Assembly: GCF_013201545.1 (NCBI RefSeq)
Contig: NZ_CP053746.1
Span: 4,540,501-4,604,500 of the forward strand
Direction of reading: 5' to 3'
DNA from: Pseudomonas graminis
GTDB lineage: Bacteria > Pseudomonadota > Gammaproteobacteria > Pseudomonadales > Pseudomonadaceae
Length of the DNA: 64,000 nt
Position numbers and translations under genes: made by a program. How positions within the stretch are numbered: position 1 is the first letter of the stretch; each line of letters starts with the position of its first letter. The notes under the pieces were generated by a model. It did not search any database. It had not been told where the DNA came from and saw nothing but the letters and a program-made list of their open reading frames with translations. Shown here piece by piece: positions 1 through 7,866 of the stretch.

Positions 1-523
1 ATTACATCAGCGACATCGCCGAGAGCCTGAGCGCGTTCGCGACGAGCATGCGCGGCAAAAGCGCCGAGGAGATGCTGCAGCAGGCGGGTCGTCTGGCACG
101 GGAAAACCCTGCGCTGTTGTGACCGGCAGTGTTGCGGTGGGCTTCGGGCTGTCCCGATTCTTCCGCGCCAGCAGCCCGGACCTGACGGCGTCGACCTCGT
201 CCACGTCGTCCTCCGCCCCCGACTCGCCGCAATACCCTTCAGGGGAAAGCGATGGCGGCTTCAAGGCAGGCGAAGACGAAGGTCTGAATGCTCGTCACCC
301 GTACGAAGGTGCTGCCTCCCGCGGCACACCGATCCAGACGCCGGATCCACTGGCCCCACACAACCCCACCGCCCAGGGTTCAGCCGCCACAGATGTTGAC
401 GGCGGGATTCAGCAATCCGGCGCGGAACTGGGCAGTTTTAATGCTGACCCTGGCACGGCAACCCGCCCTGCTTCCACATCAACGCCCGCGCCAGACAAGC
501 CCGCGCCACGAGGAGAATTCTAA
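1..523 (+). pseudogene. Frameshifted small membrane-associated stress protein (5' end outside window)
   Basis: The frame entering the window ends at a TGA at 120-122 after a stretch finishing ARENPALL. A second frame, opening with GTG at 119, continues TGSVAVGFGLSRFF and runs to 523. In the Pseudomonas family of nutrient-deprivation-type proteins, as I remember it, these two pieces are contiguous: an ARENPALF-like helix leads straight into a GSxAxGFGLSRF segment, followed by a disordered Ser/Pro/Gly-rich tail. One missing base near 117-120 would explain the break. The alternative is real translational coupling through the overlapping GTGA. The tail stop (TAA) overlaps the ATG of the next gene by one base, so the three genes form an operon. 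Function in the family is unknown; envelope or osmotic stress is only suggested by annotation history. Confidence 0.6.
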
Positions 524-954
524 TGTCGATCAATTCTGAACTCCCGCCGCGCGGCACCGCCAGCCACAACGGCGACACCGACACCTCGGCCCTTGGCCTC
601 ATCCGCCAGCTGGCCCACGAAGTCCCGGCGCTGATCAGCGAAGAACTTGCGCTGGCCAAGGCCGAAATCCGCACCTCGGTCGCCACTGCCAAAGCGGCAG
701 CCGCGGCCCTCGCCGGCGGCATGGTCATCATGATGGCCGGGTTGGTGATCCTGCTGCTGGCCGCCGTCTATGCGCTGGCGATGGTTGTCGCGCCCTGGCT
801 GGCCGCGCTGATCGTGGGCGTGGCGGCAATGCTCGTCGGCTACTTGATGGTGCAATCCGGCAAGAAACACCTTGAAGCCACCCAACTGGCCCCTGAGCGC
901 ACGATGAACTCGCTCAGCAAGGACAAAGACGCTATTCAGAGGAAAGTCTCATGA
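523..954 (+). CDS. Phage holin family protein (YqjE/DUF1469 type)
   Basis: A 143-residue integral membrane protein. The N-terminal 50 residues are amphipathic (LIRQLAHEVPALISEELALA), and two strongly hydrophobic segments follow around residues 60-85 and 87-110 (MVIMMAGLVILLLAAVYAL and APWLAALIVGVAAMLVGYL). This is the YqjE/holin superfamily III layout, which in chromosomes is not a phage lysis protein but usually sits in small stress-related operons beside a DUF3618 protein, as it does here. AGGAG lies 7 bases before the ATG. The start overlaps the stop of the preceding reading frame (TAATG) and the end overlaps the next gene by 4 bases (ATGA), so co-translation is likely. Molecular role is unknown. 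Confidence 0.85.
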   Translation: MSINSELPPRGTASHNGDTDTSALGLIRQLAHEVPALISEELALAKAEIRTSVATAKAAAAALAGGMVIMMAGLVILLLAAVYALAMVVAPWLAALIVGVAAMLVGYLMVQSGKKHLEATQLAPERTMNSLSKDKDAIQRKVS

Positions 955-1793
955 GCATCGACAGCAGCTTTGCCAGCGAAGATGAACTGAACCGCGACAT
1001 CCCCGACCCGCTCCTGGCGAAAAGCCCGGACGCGATCGAGCGCAACATCGATGCGCGCAGGGCCAACATTGAAAACCTGGTCGACGCCTTGGAGAGCAAG
1101 CTGTCCCCCGGGCAACTGATCGATCAGGCGCTGGCATTCACCCGGGAAAACGGCGGCGAGTTTTTCGGCAACCTCGGCACCTCGATCAAGAACAACCCGA
1201 TGCCGATGCTGCTGACCACGGTGGGCATCTCCTGGCTGATGCTTGGGCAGAATCAAAAGCCCGGCCATACGTCAGGCAGCAGCGGTGGCGCGTCAATGTT
1301 CGGGCAACTGGGCGAGAAGCTCAGCGGTGCTGCGCAGAGCGTGAGCGAGACGTTCAGCGGCGCGACGGATCACGCACGGGAATCGGCGCACCAGGCCAGC
1401 GACAAGGTCGGGCAGTTTGGTGAGTCCGCCAGCCACACCCTGGACGATCTCAAGCATCAGGCCAGCGAAAAGACGGCGGCGATGAAAAACACGCTGTCAT
1501 CGTCAGCCGGCAATGCCCAGGAAGCGCTTCTACGTCAGGGTCGTCATTTGCAAGGCACCTTCGAGTACATGCTGCGCGAGCAACCGTTGGCGCTCGCCGC
1601 GATGGGCATCGCGCTGGGGGCGGCCCTCGGCGCTGCGTTGCCGAGCACCGAAAAGGAAGACAAGGCGTTTGGCAAGGCCAGTGACAACCTCGCGCAGAAA
1701 GCCAAGGCGACGGTTAGCGAGACATGGGAAACGGTGTCGGACGCCGGCAAGAACATGGCCGACGACCTAAAGAACACTGCCAAAGGCGTTTGA
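951..1793 (+). CDS. DUF3618 domain-containing membrane-anchored protein
   Basis: A 280-residue protein. Residues ~20-50 (SPDAIERNIDARRANIENLV then DALESKLSPGQLIDQAL) are the DUF3618 signature. A short hydrophobic patch near residue 85 (MLLTTVGISWLML) and a second near 215 (ALAAMGIALGAALGAALP) flank a long helical, Ser/Ala/Gln-rich region rich in SGAAQSVSETFSGA-like heptads, which is probably coiled or extended. The start overlaps the stop of the holin-like gene in an ATGA arrangement. It is followed closely by a rho-independent terminator, so it is the last gene of the operon. Homologues are annotated as nutrient-deprivation-induced proteins; the biochemical role is unknown. Confidence 0.85.
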   Translation: MSIDSSFASEDELNRDIPDPLLAKSPDAIERNIDARRANIENLVDALESKLSPGQLIDQALAFTRENGGEFFGNLGTSIKNNPMPMLLTTVGISWLMLGQNQKPGHTSGSSGGASMFGQLGEKLSGAAQSVSETFSGATDHARESAHQASDKVGQFGESASHTLDDLKHQASEKTAAMKNTLSSSAGNAQEALLRQGRHLQGTFEYMLREQPLALAAMGIALGAALGAALPSTEKEDKAFGKASDNLAQKAKATVSETWETVSDAGKNMADDLKNTAKGV

Positions 1794-1816
1794 CGGCGAA
1801 TGCAACGAGAGACAAA

Positions 1817-1845
1817 AAAAAGGGGCTGCGTTGGCAGCCCCTTTT
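1817..1845. terminator. Bidirectional rho-independent terminator
   Basis: The stem GGGGCTGC / GCAGCCCC has a 4-nt loop and is flanked by an A-run on the left and TTTT on the right. It lies between the convergent DUF3618 gene and the SDR gene and can serve both. Confidence 0.85.
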
Positions 1846-1890
1846 CATGCGCGCTACTCGCCGAGCAGGTATGCGCAGCGGTTGGAGCCG

Positions 1891-2748
1891 TTACAAGATC
1901 GGCTTGCCGCCGGTCACGCCATAACGTGTCCCCGAGATATAACTGCCTTCGTCGGAGCCTAGCAGTACATAGATCGGCGAGACTTCAACCGGCTGACCCG
2001 GCCGCCCAAGTGGCGTTTCTTCGCCGAAGCTTTTCACGTCTTCGTCGGTCATGGTCGACACGATCAGCGGCGTCCAGATCGGGCCGGGCGCGACGCTGTT
2101 CACGCGAATACCGCGCTCACCCAGCAACTGGGCAAGGCCGGCGGTGAAGTTGGCGATGGCGCCTTTGGTGGCTGCATAGGGCAGCAGCGTCGGTTTCGGC
2201 GAATCGGAATTGACCGAGCTGGTGTTGATGATCGAACTGCCCGCGGCCATGTGGGGCACGGCGGCCTTGCAGATGCGAAACATCGCGGTAATGTTGATAT
2301 CGAAGGTCTTCACCCACTCCTCGTCAGGGATTTCCTCGAGGGTTTTGTGGGACATCTGGAACGCCGCGTTATTGACCAGCACGTCGATGCGGCCAAATTT
2401 CTTCACGGTTTCGTCGACGATAGACAGGCACTGGGTTTTCTCGGCCAGATCGCCCGGCAGCAGCAGGCATTGACGACCCGCCTCCTCCACCCAGCGCGCG
2501 GTCTCTTTGGCGTCTTCGTGCTCGTCGAGGTACGAGATCGCCACGTCGGCGCCTTCTCGGGCATAGGCAATCGCCACGGCGCGGCCGATGCCACTGTCGC
2601 CGCCAGTGATCAGCGCGATCTTGTTGCTCATGCGGCCTGAGCCCTTGTAGGTGGTCTCGCCGCAATCCGGGTAAGGGTCCATTCTGCTCTGATCGCCAGG
2701 CACGGTTTGCTGTTGAGGTTTGAAAGGCGGTTTCGGGTAATCAGTCAT
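1891..2748 (-). CDS. SDR family oxidoreductase (YghA-like, general stress type)
   Basis: A classical-type short-chain dehydrogenase of 285 residues with an N-terminal extension of about 40 residues (MTDYPKPPFKPQQQ). The dinucleotide-binding motif TGGDSGIG is at residues 48-55, an NNAA motif follows, the catalytic Ser is in the INTSSVNS stretch, and the YxxxK is in PYAATKGA. The C-terminal half keeps the PGPIWTPL motif. The layout matches the YghA / general stress protein 39 subgroup, which reduces aldehydes or ketones with NAD(P)H; the substrate cannot be inferred. The start at 2748 is chosen because GAGGAG lies 6 bases upstream; an earlier in-frame ATG at 2772 lacks such a site. Monocistronic and convergent with the preceding operon. 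Confidence 0.85.
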   Translation of the reverse strand: MTDYPKPPFKPQQQTVPGDQSRMDPYPDCGETTYKGSGRMSNKIALITGGDSGIGRAVAIAYAREGADVAISYLDEHEDAKETARWVEEAGRQCLLLPGDLAEKTQCLSIVDETVKKFGRIDVLVNNAAFQMSHKTLEEIPDEEWVKTFDINITAMFRICKAAVPHMAAGSSIINTSSVNSDSPKPTLLPYAATKGAIANFTAGLAQLLGERGIRVNSVAPGPIWTPLIVSTMTDEDVKSFGEETPLGRPGQPVEVSPIYVLLGSDEGSYISGTRYGVTGGKPIL

Positions 2749-2896
2749 GGGGCTCTCCTCGAAATAGTCCAACGCAAACGGTCAGCGTTAAGGGTGGACT
2801 GAACGACCGGGGGATGAGTTCGGAGTTTTTTGCAGCGATCGCACTGGGCGGTTTCGCACGATGTGCCAATGAGGGAGCTCGATTCTTTCCGCATCG

Positions 2897-2911
2897 GCAA
2901 TACTGTATTGC
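2897..2911. promoter_or_regulatory. 15-nt dyad between SDR and ridA
   Basis: GCAATAC-T-GTATTGC is a perfect inverted repeat with a one-base centre, about 150 bp upstream of the SDR start. A second short palindrome, TAGCTAGCTA, follows at 2919-2928. This is a candidate operator; no cognate regulator is evident. Confidence 0.4.
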
Positions 2912-2988
2912 GAAATGATAGCTAGCTAACGGTATACCCCACTGCTACTTTCAAACACGTTGAATCCGCCGATTTGACAACCCCCCCG

Positions 2989-3030
2989 GAGCCGCCTTCA
3001 CGTCAGAGATAACGTGAGGGCGGCTCGCTT
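2989..3030 (+). terminator. Strong hairpin with T-tract upstream of ridA
   Basis: A 15-bp stem (2989-3003 with 3012-3026, one G-U pair, 8-nt loop) is followed by GCTTTTG. It reads as an intrinsic terminator on the plus strand although no gene lies upstream on that strand, so it may end a small RNA or act as an attenuator in the ridA leader. The rest of the 450-bp gap between the SDR start and ridA holds only a possible 14-codon leader ORF at 3141-3185 (ATG to TGA, ending 13 bases before ridA). Confidence 0.5.
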
Positions 3031-3198
3031 TTGTGCGCTGGCCCCCTTGGTCCATCCGCTAGCGTTCTGATCGGGTCCCGTGTCGAACCGGGCGGCTGAA
3101 ACCCTGTCAAGCCTCCCTTTTCCCTTCCGAGTCGGACATCATGACCGCCGGCCGTTTCCCGGCCCGTCATCCACCTACTCGTTGAAGAGACCTCCCCC

Positions 3199-3579
3199 AT
3201 GGCCAATCACGACATCGCCTTCACGCCCGACCCAGACGCCGACTCGATCTCCTCGGACGTCGCCGGTTTCGGCGGTCTGCTGGTTTCAACACAGATCCCC
3301 ACCCGCGCCGACGGCAGTCTGGAACTGGGCGGGATCGTCGAGCAGAGCGAATGCACCCTGCAGGCGCTGAAAGTGGCGCTGGAAAGGGCCGGCAGTTCCA
3401 TGGACCGCGTCCTGCACCTGACCATCTACCTTACCGACATGGCCGATCGCGCCGCATTCAACGAAGTCTACACACGCTTTTTCGCCAGACCCTGGCCTGT
3501 GCGCGCTGCGGTTGGCGTTGCCGCGCTGGCCGTCGAAGGCATGCGCGTGGAAGTCACGGCGATGGCCGCCAAAGCCTGA
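3199..3579 (+). CDS. RidA family protein (YjgF/YER057c/UK114)
   Basis: A 126-residue protein whose core resembles the RidA fold: GGIVEQSECTLQALKVALE then a VLHLTIYLTDMADRAAFNEV stretch, and RPVRA-like PWPVRAAVGVAALA near the end, with a closing VEVTAMA strand. Family members act as trimers that hydrolyse reactive 2-aminoacrylate or related enamine/imine intermediates. The residue at the canonical substrate-binding Arg position appears to be in PWPVRAAVG. The usual C-terminal VEIE is VEVT here, so the enzyme may belong to a divergent RidA subgroup. The start has a weak GAAGAG site. It stands alone; the leader carries a hairpin and a short ORF. Confidence 0.8.
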   Translation: MANHDIAFTPDPDADSISSDVAGFGGLLVSTQIPTRADGSLELGGIVEQSECTLQALKVALERAGSSMDRVLHLTIYLTDMADRAAFNEVYTRFFARPWPVRAAVGVAALAVEGMRVEVTAMAAKA

Positions 3580-3659
3580 TCACGCGGTGATTCTGGCGCC
3601 CCGCTCCACCCGCAGGCGCCATCGGGCAGCAGACGGGTGCCGCTCAAGCGTTTCGCCGC

Positions 3660-3665
3660 TACAAT
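3660..3665 (+). promoter_or_regulatory. Possible -10 element of rlhA
   Basis: TACAAT followed by GCGCGCC is a frequent -10 context in Pseudomonas promoters. No convincing -35 hexamer is visible 16-18 bases upstream, so this is tentative. Confidence 0.3.
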
Positions 3666-3701
3666 GCGCGCCTTGACCGTGACCGTGCCGACTAAAAACA
3701 T

Positions 3702-5696
3702 ATGTCTCTGCCCAAACATCACCTGGAATTGCTCAGCCCCGCCCGCGACGTGGCCATTGCCCGCGAGGCCATACTGCATGGCGCTGACGCGATCTACATC
3801 GGCGGCCCGAGCTTCGGCGCGCGCCACAACGCGGCCAACGACGTCAGCGAAATCGCCCAACTGGTCGAGTTCGCCCGCCGCTACCACGCCCGCGTCTTCA
3901 CCACCATCAACACCATCCTTCACGACAACGAGCTGGAACCGGCACGCCAGCTGATCCATCAGCTGTACGACGCAGGCGTCGACGCACTGATCGTGCAGGA
4001 CCTCGGCGTGATGGAGCTGGACATTCCGCCCATCGAGCTGCACGCCAGTACCCAGACCGACATCCGCACCCTGGAGCGCGCACGCTTTCTCGATCAGGCC
4101 GGCTTCTCGCAACTGGTGTTGGCCCGTGAACTGAATCTGCAGGAAATCCGCGCCATCGCTGACGAAACCGATGCTGCCATCGAGTTCTTCATTCACGGTG
4201 CGTTGTGTGTGGCCTTCTCCGGTCAGTGCAACATTTCCCACGCGCACACCGGGCGCAGTGCCAACCGTGGCGACTGTTCCCAGGCCTGCCGTCTGCCCTA
4301 CACGCTGAAAGACGATCAGGGCCGCGTCGTTGCCTACGAAAAACACCTGCTGTCGATGAAAGACAACAACCAGAGCGCCAACCTGCGCGCACTGGTAGAC
4401 GCCGGCGTGCGCTCGTTCAAGATCGAAGGCCGCTACAAGGACATGGGCTACGTGAAGAACATTACGGCCTATTACCGCCAGCGTCTGGACGACATTCTGG
4501 AAGACCGCCCGGACCTGGCCCGCGCCTCCAGCGGCCGCACCGCGCACTTCTTCCTGCCCGACCCGGACAAGACCTTCCACCGGGGCAGCACCGACTACTT
4601 CGTCACCGACCGCAAGATCGACATCGGTGCCTTCGATTCGCCGACCTTTACCGGCCTGTTGGTCGGCGTGGTCGAGAAAGTCGGCAAGCGTGATTTTCAG
4701 GTGGTGACCCACGAGCCGCTGTCCAACGGCGACGGCCTCAATGTGCTGGTCAAGCGCGAAGTGGTGGGTTTCCGCGCCAACATCGCCGAGCCCAAGGGCG
4801 AGTTCGAGGAAGACGGCGAGAAGCGCTACCGCTACCGCGTCGAACCCAACGAGATGCCCAAAGGCCTGCAACTGCGGCCCAACCATTCCCTCAGCCGCAA
4901 TCTCGATCACAACTGGCAGCAGGCCTTGCAGAAGACTTCGGCCGAACGCCGCATCGGTTTGTCATGGGTCGCGCGCCTGCGAGAAGAGCGTCTGGAGCTG
5001 GTCGCCACCAGCGAAGAAGGCATCAGCGCCCGCGTCGAGCTGAACGGTCCGTTTGGCGTTGCCAATAAACCGGAGCAGGCGCTGGAGCAACTTCACGACC
5101 TGCTCGGCCAGCTCGGCACCACTGAGTACCACGCGACCGCCATCGAGCTGGACGCGCCGCAGGCTTTCTTCATTCCGAACTCGCAGCTCAAGGCCTTGCG
5201 CCGTGAGGTTATCGAGAAACTGACCGCCGCTCGCATCCAGGCGCATCCGCGCGGAGCCCGCAAGCCGGAGACCTCGCCGCCGCCGGTTTACCCCGAGGCG
5301 CACCTGTCGTTCCTGGCCAACGTCTACAACGAGAAGGCGCGGCATTTCTATCATCGTCATGGCGTGCAGCTGATCGACGCCGCGTACGAGGCCCACGAAG
5401 AAAAGGGCGAAGTGCCGGTGATGATCACCAAACACTGCCTGCGCTTCTCCTTCAACCTGTGCCCCAAGCAGGCCAAGGGCGTGACAGGCGTGCGCACCAA
5501 GGTGGCGCCGATGCAGCTGGTGCATGGCGATGAAGTGCTGACGCTGAAGTTCGATTGCAAGCCGTGCGAGATGCACGTGATCGGCAAGATCAAAGGCCAC
5601 ATCCTCGGACTGCCGCACCCAGGCAGCGGCGTCCAGGTGGTGGGCCATATCAGCCCGGCGGACCTGCTGAAGACCATTCCCCGCACGCCGCACTGA
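3702..5696 (+). CDS. rlhA: 23S rRNA 5-hydroxycytidine C2501 synthase (peptidase U32 family)
   Basis: A 664-residue U32-family protein matching E. coli RlhA (YdcP) in length and motifs. The N-terminal barrel begins HHLELLSPARDVAIAREAIL with a GADAIYIGG motif. The central cysteine cluster, GALCVAFSGQCNISHAHTGR followed by NRGDCSQACRLPYTL, is the U32 signature and would hold an iron-sulfur cluster. A C-terminal domain (residues ~520-660) carries MITKHCLRFSFNLCPKQAK and FDCKPCEMHVIG, further paired cysteines. The known role is hydroxylation of C2501 in 23S rRNA using prephenate-derived chemistry. The start ATG at 3702 is close to the conserved N-terminus; its ribosome site is weak. Monocistronic; a GC-rich imperfect hairpin around 5717-5750 separates it from the convergent next gene. 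Confidence 0.92.
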   Translation: MSLPKHHLELLSPARDVAIAREAILHGADAIYIGGPSFGARHNAANDVSEIAQLVEFARRYHARVFTTINTILHDNELEPARQLIHQLYDAGVDALIVQDLGVMELDIPPIELHASTQTDIRTLERARFLDQAGFSQLVLARELNLQEIRAIADETDAAIEFFIHGALCVAFSGQCNISHAHTGRSANRGDCSQACRLPYTLKDDQGRVVAYEKHLLSMKDNNQSANLRALVDAGVRSFKIEGRYKDMGYVKNITAYYRQRLDDILEDRPDLARASSGRTAHFFLPDPDKTFHRGSTDYFVTDRKIDIGAFDSPTFTGLLVGVVEKVGKRDFQVVTHEPLSNGDGLNVLVKREVVGFRANIAEPKGEFEEDGEKRYRYRVEPNEMPKGLQLRPNHSLSRNLDHNWQQALQKTSAERRIGLSWVARLREERLELVATSEEGISARVELNGPFGVANKPEQALEQLHDLLGQLGTTEYHATAIELDAPQAFFIPNSQLKALRREVIEKLTAARIQAHPRGARKPETSPPPVYPEAHLSFLANVYNEKARHFYHRHGVQLIDAAYEAHEEKGEVPVMITKHCLRFSFNLCPKQAKGVTGVRTKVAPMQLVHGDEVLTLKFDCKPCEMHVIGKIKGHILGLPHPGSGVQVVGHISPADLLKTIPRTPH

Positions 5697-5750
5697 TTCT
5701 GGATCGACCTGCTTGTCGCGCTGCGCCCCTTCGGGCTGCGGCGCGATGGA

Positions 5751-6080
5751 TCAGCGCCGCGCGACTTCGTGCTTGATGCAGCCTTCGTAATACACCTGTT
5801 TGACGCTTTCCGGCCGCAGCCGCGACGGGCTGTCGTAGGTTTGCTCGGTGATACCCAGCGCGCTCATGCGCATCCATTGCTGCGCAAAGTGCTGGGCCTG
5901 CATTTTCTTGCGAGCGCCGTACAGCGTCAGGCCGGACAGTTTGTACCGCTGAGCGGTGGCTGCCATTCCGGCGCCCCAGGTGCAGACATCGCGTTCGTTC
6001 TTGCTGGGGCTCCGGGCCAGCGCTTGGGAAGTCACCGTGGCGAGGAGGCAGAAGGTTAATGCGATCCTGATAAACGACAT
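5751..6080 (-). CDS. Small secreted protein of unknown function
   Basis: A 109-residue protein with a clear Sec signal peptide (MSFIRIALTFCLLATVTSQA, cleavage probably after ALA at residue ~22). The mature part is basic and helical with two cysteines (VCTWGAG and YYEGCIKHEV) that could form a disulfide in the periplasm. No family is recognised. It is convergent with rlhA and has no partner gene. Confidence 0.65.
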   Translation of the reverse strand: MSFIRIALTFCLLATVTSQALARSPSKNERDVCTWGAGMAATAQRYKLSGLTLYGARKKMQAQHFAQQWMRMSALGITEQTYDSPSRLRPESVKQVYYEGCIKHEVARR

Positions 6081-6275
6081 GCGATTCCCTGCCTAACTGA
6101 CTGATAAGGCGCGGATTCTGAACGTATAGGTCAGAACGAGGGGCCAGCATTTTGCCTGCTTTCCCGATCAGCCGACCAATGACATCTGCGCCGCCGTGGT
6201 CTGAGGCCCTCGCGTCACATTTGAGTAACGAAAGCCTGCGCCGCCTGCTACCGTGTAGGGGCTACGTCTGAACCT

Positions 6276-6298
6276 TATCGACCGATCCCCGGTCGATA
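6276..6298. promoter_or_regulatory. Inverted repeat upstream of pcs
   Basis: TATCGACCG - ATCCC - CGGTCGATA is a perfect 9-bp-arm dyad about 70 bp before the pcs start. It could be an operator or a leader hairpin. The 287-bp gap otherwise shows no gene. Confidence 0.4.
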
Positions 6299-6367
6299 GA
6301 TGCACCTCTGGTTCTGTCGACCGCTGCCGTACCCGACCGAACCCGCTTATTTTCAGAAGGACCGTTC

Positions 6368-7087
6368 ATGATTCCTATCCAACGCATCGCCTGGCTCAAG
6401 GCTTGGGGCGCCCATGGTTTTACCGCCACGGGGGTGGTGCTCGCCTTTCTTGCGACCATTGCCCTGTTCGATAACCAACCCAAGGCGTGCCTGCTGTGGC
6501 TGGGGTTTGCCCTGATCGTCGACGGCGTGGATGGCTCACTGGCGCGCAAGCTCAACGTGCAGTCGGTGCTGCCGCATTTTGACGGCTCCGTGCTAGACCT
6601 GGTGATCGATTACCTCACCTACGTATTCATCCCCGCCCTGTTCATTTACCGCTACATCCCGCTGCCGGAATATACCCTGCTGCTGACCACCTCGATCATC
6701 CTGGTGTCGTCGCTGTTCTGTTTCTGCAACGTAGAGATGAAGAGCAAGGACAACTACTTTCAGGGCTTCCCCGCCGCCTGGAACGTCGTCGCCTTGTGTG
6801 TCTACATCCTTTCCCCGGCGCCGTGGCTGACGTTTATCACCGTGATCTGTCTGGCGCTGCTGACCGTCACACGCATGAAGTTCCTGCACCCCTTCCGGGT
6901 TCGCCGGTTCATGGCCCTTAATATCGCGGTCACCGCCGTGTGGTTCTTCTGCAGCTTCCTGTTGGTCATGAACCACCCGTACAACGCGTCGGTAACCTTG
7001 TTCGTCTGGCTGGCGATGTCGGCGTACTTCCTGGGGATCTGCATCTGGCGGACTTCGATGGAGTGGATCGACAAAGCTCGCGTCTGA
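6368..7087 (+). CDS. pcs: Phosphatidylcholine synthase
   Basis: A 239-residue inner-membrane protein with about seven hydrophobic segments. It carries the CDP-alcohol phosphatidyltransferase motif in the form typical of Pcs: DGVDGSLARKLNVQSVLPHF then DGSVLDLVIDYLTYVFIP (residues ~58-95), with the metal-binding aspartates in place. Pcs condenses choline directly with CDP-diacylglycerol to make phosphatidylcholine, the one-step route found in host-associated bacteria including Pseudomonas. Length agrees with the family (about 235-240 residues). No choline transporter lies next to it. A strong terminator follows. Confidence 0.9.
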   Translation: MIPIQRIAWLKAWGAHGFTATGVVLAFLATIALFDNQPKACLLWLGFALIVDGVDGSLARKLNVQSVLPHFDGSVLDLVIDYLTYVFIPALFIYRYIPLPEYTLLLTTSIILVSSLFCFCNVEMKSKDNYFQGFPAAWNVVALCVYILSPAPWLTFITVICLALLTVTRMKFLHPFRVRRFMALNIAVTAVWFFCSFLLVMNHPYNASVTLFVWLAMSAYFLGICIWRTSMEWIDKARV

Positions 7088-7117
7088 TTTCGCCCAAGCC
7101 ATCTTCCCCCAAGCCAT

Positions 7118-7152
7118 AAAAAAGCAGCCATCGTCGTATGGCTGTTTTTTTT
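7118..7152 (+). terminator. Rho-independent terminator after pcs
   Basis: A-run, stem CAGCCAT/ATGGCTG with 6-nt loop, then eight T. It can also act on the opposite strand for the convergent Lrp-type gene. Confidence 0.88.
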
Positions 7153-7198
7153 GCGCGGTATTTAGACCAAGTGTTTTTAATTCACCGCGCTGCGAGGT

Positions 7199-7660
7199 TC
7201 ACGACGTGTAGCTCAGCGGCAGCTGGGTCGTGGACTTGATCTGCTCCATGGCGAAGCTGGAACTCATGTCGGTGATGCCCGACAGCTGAATGAGCTTTTT
7301 GTAGACGGCGTCGTAGCCTGCAATGTCCGGCACCACGATTCGCAGCATGTAATCGGTGTCACCCGCCATGCGGTAGCACTCGACCACCTCGGGCAACGTG
7401 GCGATCAGGTCGTGAAACCGCCCCAGCCACTGGGCGTTGTGCTGGTTGGTGCGGATCGCGGCGAAGACTGTCACCGCGACGTTCAACTGCGCCGGGTCAA
7501 GCAATGCAACCCGGCCACGAATCACGCCCTGCTCTTCGAGCTTCTGCACTCGACGCCAGCACGCGGTGCTGCCAAGCCCGACACTGTCGGCGACGTCTGC
7601 AATCGGGCGTGTGCAGTCGTTTTGCAGGATGCTCAGGATGGCCTGGTCGAATTTGTCCAT
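7199..7660 (-). CDS. Lrp/AsnC family transcriptional regulator
   Basis: A 153-residue protein starting MDKFDQAILSILQNDCTR, the usual Lrp start; longer in-frame extensions upstream lie in the divergent promoter and are rejected. An N-terminal winged helix (IADVADSVGLGSTACWRRVQ) is followed by a RAM ligand-binding domain (residues ~65-145) containing VVECYRMAGDTDYMLRIVVP, the conserved GDxDY signature. It is divergent from a cysteine desulfurase-like gene, which is the obvious candidate target, perhaps sensing an amino acid such as cysteine. Weak Shine-Dalgarno (GAGG at 13 bases). Confidence 0.88.
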   Translation of the reverse strand: MDKFDQAILSILQNDCTRPIADVADSVGLGSTACWRRVQKLEEQGVIRGRVALLDPAQLNVAVTVFAAIRTNQHNAQWLGRFHDLIATLPEVVECYRMAGDTDYMLRIVVPDIAGYDAVYKKLIQLSGITDMSSSFAMEQIKSTTQLPLSYTS

Positions 7661-7730
7661 GGAATGCGCGGTGGCCTCAGTGTTGTCATATGCCGGGAAG
7701 TGATAAAGATAGGTCAAAATGAGCAGCGCC

Positions 7731-7745
7731 GGGAATGATATTCCC
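7731..7745. promoter_or_regulatory. Dyad in the divergent promoter region
   Basis: GGGAAT-GAT-ATTCCC lies midway in the 206-bp gap between the Lrp-type regulator and the cysteine desulfurase gene. It is a candidate Lrp-family operator. Confidence 0.45.
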
Positions 7746-7866
7746 CTTAGCACGCCATTAACGAAAATAGATTCTACAAATACGGTAAATCTCCGTGGAT
7801 GAATCAATTTTTTTTCACCCTGACGCTAGTAGTATTTTCTGCACGACGGACAGCGCAGAAATTCCC

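Noticed and set aside
3468..4910. 480-codon minus-strand frame opposite rlhA
   Set aside because: Antisense shadow of rlhA, whose cysteine motifs and length are clear.
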